From an uncultured Eubacteriales bacterium (lineage in GTDB: Bacteria > Bacillota > Clostridia > Oscillospirales > Oscillospiraceae), in the NCBI GenBank assembly GCA_900552725.1, contig USAT01000108.1:1-5903 (forward strand): DNA of 5,903 nucleotides, written 5' to 3'. This document shows, in pieces, positions 1-4,477 of this stretch. A program made the position numbers and the translations under genes. A model generated the notes under the pieces. It saw only the letters and a program-made list of their open reading frames with translations. It had not been told where the DNA came from and searched no databases. Numbering within the stretch: the stretch's first letter is position 1; each line of letters opens with the position of its first letter.

Positions 1-346
1 CCCGCAGGCCCTCCATGCCGCGGTCGAACCAGTGGAGCACGGGCAGATAGGTCTGACCCATCCAGCGATAGCGCCAGCAGCCCTTGAAGAAGGTGACCAG
101 TCCGCCGTAGCGCATCACGTCGTACACCAGCATGGCGTAGTTATACATCCACACCTTATGGAAATAGTAGAAGGTGTCCTTCACGCCGCGCCACTCGCGG
201 TGCTTGTAAAGGCCGGTCTTGTCGCAGTACAGGTCGCCCAGACGGCGCTCGCCGTGGGGCTTGCCGTACCAGAAGTCCTTGGCCAGCTTCTTATAGTTCA
301 CGTCCTTGGCCTTGGCCAGGGCATTTTTCAGGTCGATCTTCTTCAT
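1..346 (-). CDS. Probable 2-hydroxyacyl-CoA dehydratase partner subunit, N-terminal part (cut by window edge)
   Basis: This is the first 115 residues of a protein whose 3' end lies beyond the left edge. The ATG at 346-344 shares one base with the TGA of the gene upstream (TGATG), and a GGGAGGG ribosome binding site lies 8 bases ahead, so the two genes are translationally coupled. The visible part is soluble-looking, basic and unusually aromatic (residues 54-108 hold many Trp, Tyr and Phe), starting MKKIDLKNALAKAK. It has two cysteines (C41, C90). I see no Walker-type or ASKHA ATP-binding motif, which argues against the ATP-dependent activator (HgdC type). 2-hydroxyacyl-CoA dehydratases are heterodimers of two related iron-sulfur subunits encoded side by side, so the partner subunit is the natural inference. 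The diagnostic part of the protein is not in the window. Confidence 0.55.
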   Translation of the reverse strand, partial: MKKIDLKNALAKAKDVNYKKLAKDFWYGKPHGERRLGDLYCDKTGLYKHREWRGVKDTFYYFHKVWMYNYAMLVYDVMRYGGLVTFFKGCWRYRWMGQTYLPVLHWFDRGMEGLR

Positions 347-1539
347 CAGTTGTTCCCTCCCTGGATCTTCTTGATCTCCACGCTCTCGATAAACGCCTGG
401 AAGCGGGTACGGAGCTGACCGGAGGCGGAATTGATATACTCCTTCTCGATGGAACAGACGGGGTAGCCGAAGTCGCGCTGCAGCACCACCGTGTCGATGA
501 CGCGCTCATAGCTCCAATACTCGCAGAACTTGTTGGAGGCGATGATGATGCCGTCGGCCTTGTATTCCTTTGCCATGTCGGCGATGACCTGCTTGCGGTG
601 ACGCATCTCGTTCTGCTCCATGAAGCGGGTGCACTGGCTGGTCAGCAGATAGTGGCGGGCGATGGCGCGCAGGGGCGTCTCGCCTTCTTTGATCTCGATG
701 GGCTGGCGGGCCTCGGCCGCGCCATAGCAATAACGGTCAGCCACCACGCGGGCGCCGCAGCTCTCGATGAGCTTGATGAAGTCAGGATCGTCGTTCTCGC
801 TGCCGGCCAGCACCACCTTGCAGCGGAATTCCTTTTTGGCGTCGGGCTGGCGGGTGCGCATCTCCTCCGCCGTCTCCTGGAGCTTGTCGATGATCAGCTC
901 CTTGGGGCAGGTCATGGTGGCCAGGGTAATGACCGCGAACTCATAGCCGGTGATGGTGGGGTTGTCCAGCTTGCGGTATTCGCCGATCTCCTGCACCAGG
1001 CGGCAGACCTCGTTGTGGGCCTCGATGGTCTTCAGCAGCGCCTCGTCGGAGGTATCCACACCGTAGTTGTCCCGCAGGAAGTCCAGCACATGGGCGCGGA
1101 GCTGCTCCTCATAGTGGTCGATGGCGTTCTGTGTCTTTTTGAAGGGCACGTCCATGAAGGAGCACTTGAAGCGCTCATTCTGGATCACGTCCTGCATCCG
1201 CTGCAGATGCTCCTGAAACCGGCAGGTGACGGTGCACGTCTCGGTGGCCAGCTGGGCGTCCAGGAAGTTGAAGCCGCCCTCCAGCGCCCGCTCCAGCAGG
1301 CTGCGGCCATAGTGGCAGGTGCGGGACGACATGTAATAGGTGGCCATGTCCGGCGAGGTGCAGCGGGGCGCACGCAGACGCACGCTGAAGCAGCCGGGCA
1401 GATCCAGCAGCACCTCCGGCATGAAGTAGCAGGTGTATCCCAACGCCAGCTTCCCCTCGTCCTTTGCCTGCTTCACCAGGTCGTTATTGGCCTCCTGCAG
1501 CAGGTTCTCGAAATAAATCAAATGCTTCAGATCCCTCAT
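346..1539 (-). CDS. 2-hydroxyacyl-CoA dehydratase subunit (HgdB/FldC/HadC-like D-component family)
   Basis: The 397-residue product has the normal length for this family. These enzymes remove water from (R)-2-hydroxyacyl-CoA by a ketyl-radical mechanism in anaerobic amino-acid fermentation, and each subunit usually holds a cysteine-bound [4Fe-4S] cluster. Family-like blocks occur in order: GYTCYFMPEVLLDL (34-47), a Cys-Arg block TCHYGRSLLERAL (74-86), TCTVTCR (101-107), DVPFKK (130-135), a Rossmann-like stretch LAGSENDDPDFIKLIESCGARVV (244-266, abbreviated as AGS...GARVV), DGIIIASNKFCEYW (329-342), and near the C-terminus the strongly conserved type GQLRTRFQAFIES (374-386). Candidate cluster ligands are C75, C102 or C106, and C339; the assignment is mine. 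The start follows AAGGAGGA at 1552-1545. It is first in an operon with the partial gene downstream. Substrate cannot be told from sequence. Confidence 0.9.
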   Translation of the reverse strand: MRDLKHLIYFENLLQEANNDLVKQAKDEGKLALGYTCYFMPEVLLDLPGCFSVRLRAPRCTSPDMATYYMSSRTCHYGRSLLERALEGGFNFLDAQLATETCTVTCRFQEHLQRMQDVIQNERFKCSFMDVPFKKTQNAIDHYEEQLRAHVLDFLRDNYGVDTSDEALLKTIEAHNEVCRLVQEIGEYRKLDNPTITGYEFAVITLATMTCPKELIIDKLQETAEEMRTRQPDAKKEFRCKVVLAGSENDDPDFIKLIESCGARVVADRYCYGAAEARQPIEIKEGETPLRAIARHYLLTSQCTRFMEQNEMRHRKQVIADMAKEYKADGIIIASNKFCEYWSYERVIDTVVLQRDFGYPVCSIEKEYINSASGQLRTRFQAFIESVEIKKIQGGNN

Positions 1540-1590
1540 TATGTTCCTCCTTCACTCCGCGCAACACACAAAGCGGTATTTTACATGAAA

Positions 1591-1619
1591 ATTATACAGA
1601 AATGTACATTTTTTGTCAA
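1591..1619 (-). promoter_or_regulatory. Consensus sigma-A promoter of the dehydratase operon
   Basis: On the minus strand TTGACA (1619-1614) and TATAAT (1596-1591) match consensus exactly, with a 17-bp spacer. Transcription should start near 1584, giving a leader of about 45 bases before the ATG at 1539. A promoter this strong usually needs a repressor if the operon is conditional. Confidence 0.85.
1600..1611. promoter_or_regulatory. 12-bp palindrome in the promoter spacer, candidate operator
   Basis: AAATGTACATTT is a perfect palindrome lying wholly between the -35 and -10 hexamers of the dehydratase promoter, where a bound dimeric repressor would block RNA polymerase. I cannot assign a regulator. 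The flanks are AT-rich, so chance is possible. Confidence 0.35.
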
Positions 1620-1681
1620 TGTTTTTGTGCGGTTTGCATAGAAAATGCACAGATTTCGCAAATATGTCCGTTAATTGTCAT

Positions 1682-1710
1682 TTGACTTGCCGGATGGAAC
1701 GTGGTAAAAT
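1682..1710 (+). promoter_or_regulatory. Sigma-A promoter of the His-rich/CooT pair
   Basis: TTGACT (1682-1687) and TAAAAT (1705-1710) are separated by 17 bp. Predicted transcription start is near 1717. An upstream in-frame ATG at 1709 falls inside this -10 box, which supports translation starting at 1739. The 1620-1681 stretch between this and the divergent dehydratase promoter holds a TGCAT-5-ATGCA inverted repeat (1635-1649) but nothing I recognise. Confidence 0.75.
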
Positions 1711-1738
1711 GGAAAAAAATGAAAGCGAGGGCTTTTCC

Positions 1739-2056
1739 ATGTGCGATCACGAACACGAACACACCCATGCCGACGGCACCACGCATACCCATACCCACAC
1801 CCATGACCACGAGCACTGCCACCAGCATGCGCATTGCCACGACCATGATCACGACCACGCCCACCACTCCCCCGAGGAGGCGCTGGCGCTGCTGGCCTAT
1901 ATGGTGCAGCACAACCGCCACCACGCCGAGGAGCTGCACGAGCTGGCCCACAGCATGGATGATGAGGCGGCCCAGCTGATCCACGACGCCATCCTGGATT
2001 TCAACCTGGGCAATGAGAAGCTGGACGAGGCCCTGAAGCTGCTGAAGGGGGAATAA
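1739..2056 (+). CDS. His-rich metal-binding protein (nickel/zinc storage or chaperone type)
   Basis: The 105-residue product begins Met-Cys-Asp-His and has 19 histidines in its first 43 residues, mostly in alternating His-X pairs with Asp, Glu and Thr, plus cysteines C2, C27 and C33. Residues 44-105 look helical and are amphipathic, with six more histidines (for example the cluster HNRHHAEELHELAH at 58-71). There is no signal peptide or membrane segment, so a cytoplasmic metal buffer or chaperone is likely. Similar His-rich proteins are sometimes annotated as cobalt transporters, which a protein with no membrane span cannot be. The start at 1739 is preferred because GCGAGGG (1725-1731) is well placed and the earlier ATG at 1709 lies in the promoter. 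The next gene, a CooT-type nickel protein, follows after 4 bp, which points to nickel, by analogy with His-rich CooJ. The metal is an inference. Confidence 0.85.
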   Translation: MCDHEHEHTHADGTTHTHTHTHDHEHCHQHAHCHDHDHDHAHHSPEEALALLAYMVQHNRHHAEELHELAHSMDDEAAQLIHDAILDFNLGNEKLDEALKLLKGE

Positions 2057-2060
2057 GTCT

Positions 2061-2249
2061 ATGTGTCTTTCCACTGTCTACACCCTGCGGGGTGACGAGA
2101 AGAAGGAGGTCTGCAAGAACGTGGCCTCCATGAAGGTCGAGGGCGATACACTGGTGTTCAGCGATATCCTGGGCGTCCCCACCGCCGTGGTGGGCACCAT
2201 CGAAAAGATCGACCTGATGGAGAACATGATCTTCGTGCGGCAGAACTGA
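2061..2249 (+). CDS. cooT: CooT-family nickel-binding protein
   Basis: This small 62-residue protein starts MCLSTVYTLRGDEKKEV and has the size and all-beta pattern of the CooT family. It shows the conserved Cys2, a central DGD-like turn (VEGDTLVFSDILG, 26-38) and a C-terminal GTIEKIDLMENMIFV segment (45-59). Characterised CooT proteins are cytoplasmic homodimers that bind one Ni(II) through Cys2 of each subunit and help nickel delivery to carbon monoxide dehydrogenase. Cys18 is an extra cysteine here. The ribosome binding site AAGGGGGA (2045-2052) lies in the last codons of the His-rich gene, so the two are one transcription unit. No CODH or CooC gene is visible in the window, so the nickel enzyme served is unknown. 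The symbol denotes the family; the role is inferred. Confidence 0.85.
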   Translation: MCLSTVYTLRGDEKKEVCKNVASMKVEGDTLVFSDILGVPTAVVGTIEKIDLMENMIFVRQN

Positions 2250-2259
2250 AAACCATGTG

Positions 2260-2302
2260 AATAAGAGGAGGACGGATGTGCTGCATCCGTCCTCCTCTTA
2301 TT
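2260..2302. terminator. Bidirectional intrinsic terminator
   Basis: A perfect 19-bp inverted repeat (2260-2278 and 2284-2302) with a 5-base loop TGCTG sits between the convergent CooT and DHHW genes. The stem is GC-rich in the middle, and its AT-rich ends leave CTTATT as a short U-tract on either strand. No long U-run follows on either side. It probably ends both transcripts. Confidence 0.8.
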
Positions 2303-2331
2303 GTGATCAAACTTCGTGGTGCCGTGCCCGC

Positions 2332-3672
2332 TTATGACAGCGCCCGGCTCTCCAGATTGCTCCGCAGGCTGGTGGCCGCCTGGCAGTTGTTGATGATCAG
2401 CGCATCGGTAACGCCGTACTGTGCGATGATATCGCCCACGCTGCCCACCTCCTCCCGGATGTCCACCACCACGATACGCTCGTAGTAGTCGATCATGTAG
2501 GGCACAAAGGCGTTGCCGTAGGACTCCTTGAACACCAGCAGCGTCTTGCCGTTCTTGTTGTCGGTGGTGATGACGGTCAGGGGCTGGTCGCCGCACAGGA
2601 ACATCCCGGCGTACTCGTTGGTGCCGCCGTTGACGGCCTGACCGTTATACTGCACGCCGTCCCGGTAGTAGACCATGGAATAGCCCGCATGGGGGAACCG
2701 TGCCGCGGAGTAGTCGGGATTGTCCTTCAGCTCCGTGGGATGGCCGCCGTACATGTACAGCGAGCCGGTATAGCCGGTGCGGATCACCGTGTCATAGCTG
2801 CCCAGCGCCCAGGGGGTGATTCCGTTGGCCTGGCAATAGGCCGCCGAGGCGTAGTACGCGCCCAGGCTGGTCCAGTGGTGGTCGGTGCGGTAGAACATAT
2901 ACTCCCCCGCGTGCTGATCCATCAGCCCCATGCAGTCCACGGTGGTGACGGCGCTGTCCATCATGGCATAGGTGGACTTGATGAAGCTGGCAATATCGTC
3001 GTGGGGATCGTCATAGTCCGCCGGGGAATGGTAGGCGCAGCTCTTGGGGGTCAGCAGGCAGCTGACATGGATATTGGGGTATTTGGCGGCGAATTTGTTC
3101 ACCGTCTCGGCATAGGCGCTGGAGCCGGTGGGATCGGGGTCGAAATACTCCACGCCGTAGTCGCCGCACACCAGCACCGCGTTGGCGTAATAGGCGGCGA
3201 TATCGTTGTGATAGTGGCCGTCAGCGGCAGTCTCCGCCAGCGCCGACACCGCGTCGTCCGAGGAGACGGCGCTGCCCTTGCCGGGGGCGATGTACTTCTG
3301 TCCCGCGGGCACCACCTGCTGGCCGCAGACGGCGCACACGCCGTCATCGCCCACCGTGTGGCCCAGAGCCGGGCTCATGACCGCGCCGCAGACGGCACAG
3401 ACCTCCGGTTCGGTACAGGTGGCAGGCCCGGCGGAGGTGTGGGGCAGCTGGGGCGACAGCTCGATGCCGCAGCGCTGGCAGGTCTGAGGCGCGGCACAGG
3501 TGGCCTCCGGGCCGGGCTCGTGGCCCAATGCCTCGGTCATCACCTTGCCGCACTCGGTACAAATCTCCGGCTCGGTGCAGGTGGCCGGTGCGGCGGATAC
3601 ATGCCTGTGGCAGCCGCTCAGCGCCAGCGCCGTTACCAGCAGCGCCGCCGCCAGATAGCAAATTTTCTTCAT
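2332..3672 (-). CDS. DHHW-family lipoprotein with N-terminal Cys-rich repeats
   Basis: The 446-residue product has a lipoprotein signal (MKKICYLAAALLVTALALSGC) with lipobox L18-S19-G20 and lipidation at C21, so it should be anchored outside the membrane. Residues 30-120 hold three Cys3His repeats and a shortened fourth. Residues of about 150-446 are a DHHW domain, related to the AlgX/AlgJ branch of SGNH enzymes that acetylate polysaccharides. The motif TDHHWTSLGAY starts at T263 (D264, H266), and VFKESYGNAFVPY holds S384, the likely nucleophile with the order seen in AlgX-like proteins (Asp-x-His before Ser). DHHW proteins often sit beside an MBOAT acyltransferase; none is visible here, so acetylation of a surface polymer is only inferred. 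It has its own promoter, and GAAAGGA (3687-3681) lies 8 bases before the ATG. Confidence 0.85.
   Translation of the reverse strand: MKKICYLAAALLVTALALSGCHRHVSAAPATCTEPEICTECGKVMTEALGHEPGPEATCAAPQTCQRCGIELSPQLPHTSAGPATCTEPEVCAVCGAVMSPALGHTVGDDGVCAVCGQQVVPAGQKYIAPGKGSAVSSDDAVSALAETAADGHYHNDIAAYYANAVLVCGDYGVEYFDPDPTGSSAYAETVNKFAAKYPNIHVSCLLTPKSCAYHSPADYDDPHDDIASFIKSTYAMMDSAVTTVDCMGLMDQHAGEYMFYRTDHHWTSLGAYYASAAYCQANGITPWALGSYDTVIRTGYTGSLYMYGGHPTELKDNPDYSAARFPHAGYSMVYYRDGVQYNGQAVNGGTNEYAGMFLCGDQPLTVITTDNKNGKTLLVFKESYGNAFVPYMIDYYERIVVVDIREEVGSVGDIIAQYGVTDALIINNCQAATSLRSNLESRALS
3313..3585 (-). repeat. Tandem Cys3His repeats within the DHHW lipoprotein
   Basis: Each unit reads ATC-x5-C-x2-C-G-x8-H. 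The sites are C32/C38/C41/H51, C59/C65/C68/H78 and C86/C92/C95/H105, an exact 27-residue (81-bp) period. A fourth unit keeps only the CAVCG portion (C113, C116). Three Cys and one His per unit suggests small metal-binding knuckles, or disulfides since they are extracellular. Similar ATCTEPxxCTxCG repeats occur in gut-clostridial surface proteins, by recollection. Confidence 0.8.
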
Positions 3673-3721
3673 GGAACGCTTCCTTTCTCGTAAGGGGTCT
3701 TGTCTCTATTACTATGAGGTG

Positions 3722-3750
3722 ATTATACGCAATAGGACAGCTTTTTGCAA
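3722..3750 (-). promoter_or_regulatory. Sigma-A promoter of the DHHW gene
   Basis: On the minus strand TTGCAA (3750-3745) and TATAAT (3727-3722) are 17 bp apart. The start should be near 3715, giving a leader of about 43 bases. It lies just past the upstream terminator, so the gene is monocistronic. Confidence 0.75.
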
Positions 3751-3769
3751 GCCCCTGATCACCTTCACC

Positions 3770-3800
3770 AAAAAGGAGCCGCGGCGCTGCCGCGGCTCCT
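3770..3800 (-). terminator. Intrinsic terminator of the ilvA-DIP1984-structured RNA unit
   Basis: A 12-bp perfect GC-rich stem (3800-3789 with 3785-3774, loop AGC on the minus strand) is followed by a run of T on the minus strand (TTTTT at 3774-3770, the first base pairing in the stem). It lies about 220 bp beyond the DIP1984 stop codon, so the transcript has a long non-coding tail. Confidence 0.88.
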
Positions 3801-3904
3801 GCTGCATATGCTGTTGTCCCCTGTCCCGCCCTGCCGGGGAAATCGACGCCGTGGTCGTAACGATGCACGGTTCTGATGCGCGTGTGCGGTATGCGGCGCG
3901 TGCG
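3801..3904 (-). other. Structured non-coding tail between the tRNA-like element and terminator
   Basis: No gene is supported here. The minus-strand RNA can form a hairpin CCGTG/CACGG (3870-3866 with 3853-3849) topped by TCG/CGA with a TTA loop, and TCCCC/GGGGA (3840-3836 with 3821-3817). These could be part of a precursor or a longer RNA. Open frames crossing it also cross the terminator and the DHHW promoter and lack ribosome binding sites. Confidence 0.4.
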
Positions 3905-4010
3905 TCATACGGTGGGGAATCGAACCCCGGAGCTGCGCCCGCTCCATCCATACTGCGAGGACTCATTCTCAGCCTCAGAGATGGCGTCCGCCTCTTCCCG
4001 GCTCCATAGT
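3905..4010 (-). ncRNA. Candidate tRNA-like RNA downstream of the DIP1984 gene
   Basis: On the minus strand GGGG-TTCGATT-CCCC (3928-3914) is a T-arm with a canonical T-loop (TTCGATT, fitting T-psi-C-R-A-N-Y). It is directly preceded by a GGAGC/GCTCC hairpin (3945-3941 with 3933-3929), as a class II variable arm would be. Further upstream are a CATCTC/GAG(A)ATG arm with a 7-base loop (3983-3964) and a D-arm-like GCC/GGC or CCG/CGG stem near 4002-3988. An acceptor-like pairing is possible between CCGTA (3912-3908) and TATGG (4008-4004) or the better GTATGG (3953-3948, pairing with 3912-3907 and including two wobbles). No encoded CCA and no clear anticodon (no U33 context) are seen, so it is not an ordinary tRNA. 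Boundaries are approximate. It starts about 8 bp after the DIP1984 stop and precedes a strong terminator. A degenerate tRNA or a chance T-arm are the alternatives. Confidence 0.4.
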
Positions 4011-4017
4011 TTGCGCG

Positions 4018-4473
4018 TTATTGCAGCTCCGTTGTCCAGTTCAGGCCCTGGATGGTTTCCTCCAGCAGCCGCAGGTCGCGGGACATATCGTCCACCTGCT
4101 TCTGCATCTGGGACACCTTCACGGTGCTGACGATCCTGATCTCCGTCCGCAGGCCCCGGGGCACCACGTCGCTGGCGTTCTGCAGGAACTCACGGTAGAG
4201 ACCCAGCTTCATTTTCAGGCAGTCCCGCCGGGCCAGCAGCGCCGTCAGGCTCTCGCCCGTGTCGCTGCGGGCGGCGGTGTTGGTCAGGTTGATGCGGCAG
4301 ATCAGTTCCTCCAATTCGGCGCTGACGTTCTCCATCTCGGCCAGCAGCGCCTTGGGATCCTCGGCGGGCTGTTCCCCCTCCTGCACCTTGGCGTTGTTCA
4401 TCAGCCGGGAGCCCAGCTGGGCCATGCGCCGCTGCAGGTCGGCCCGCTGGGCCAGTGCGTTGGCAAGCTTCAT
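4018..4473 (-). CDS. DIP1984-family coiled-coil protein
   Basis: The 151-residue product matches the DIP1984 family, named after a Corynebacterium diphtheriae protein, in length and conserved segments: MKLANALAQRADLQRR at the start, NNAKVQEGE (26-34), ELICRINLTNTAARSD (56-71), LLARRDCLKMKL (79-90), IVSTVKVSQMQKQVD (114-128) and the C-terminal LNWTTEL (144-150). It is charged and almost entirely helical, with no signal peptide or membrane span, so it should be a cytoplasmic coiled-coil or helical bundle. No biochemical function is established to my knowledge. I recall, unverified, that comparative genomics linked the family with tRNA-like RNAs and RNA repair as a scaffold. The ribosome binding site AAGGAG (4486-4481) is inside the last codons of ilvA, 7 bases before this ATG. 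A structured RNA region follows directly. Confidence 0.9.
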   Translation of the reverse strand: MKLANALAQRADLQRRMAQLGSRLMNNAKVQEGEQPAEDPKALLAEMENVSAELEELICRINLTNTAARSDTGESLTALLARRDCLKMKLGLYREFLQNASDVVPRGLRTEIRIVSTVKVSQMQKQVDDMSRDLRLLEETIQGLNWTTELQ

Positions 4474-4477
4474 GTTC

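Noticed and set aside
598..1641. 347-residue plus-strand open frame
   Set aside because: It is antisense to the dehydratase gene, and its Leu/Gly/Ala/His/Val-rich sequence is typical of the mirror frame of GC-rich coding DNA.
1613..1738. Longer N-terminus for the His-rich protein (starts at 1613 or 1709)
   Set aside because: The extra region contains the promoter; the ATG at 1709 lies in the -10 box and would precede the transcript start. The 1739 start has a good ribosome binding site.
1739..1870. The CAC/CAT-rich tract as a microsatellite or CRISPR-like repeat
   Set aside because: The repeats follow the reading frame and encode alternating His pairs with varied partner residues, so they are coding and not an independent repeat array.
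3712..3966. 84-residue minus-strand frame starting MSPRSMDGAG
   Set aside because: It runs through the intrinsic terminator and the DHHW promoter, has no convincing ribosome binding site, and has a low-complexity Arg/Ala/Pro composition. The region is better explained as non-coding RNA.
3905..4010. An ordinary tRNA gene or tmRNA 3' end
   Set aside because: Only the T-arm is canonical. There is no CCA, no recognisable anticodon loop with U33, and the acceptor pairing is weak. The tmRNA 5' half would have to lie inside the DIP1984 gene and is not seen.
3671..4130. Plus-strand frames of 112 and 84 residues over the same non-coding stretch
   Set aside because: They overlap the DHHW start, terminator and DIP1984 3' end on the opposite strand and show no recognisable protein features or ribosome binding sites.
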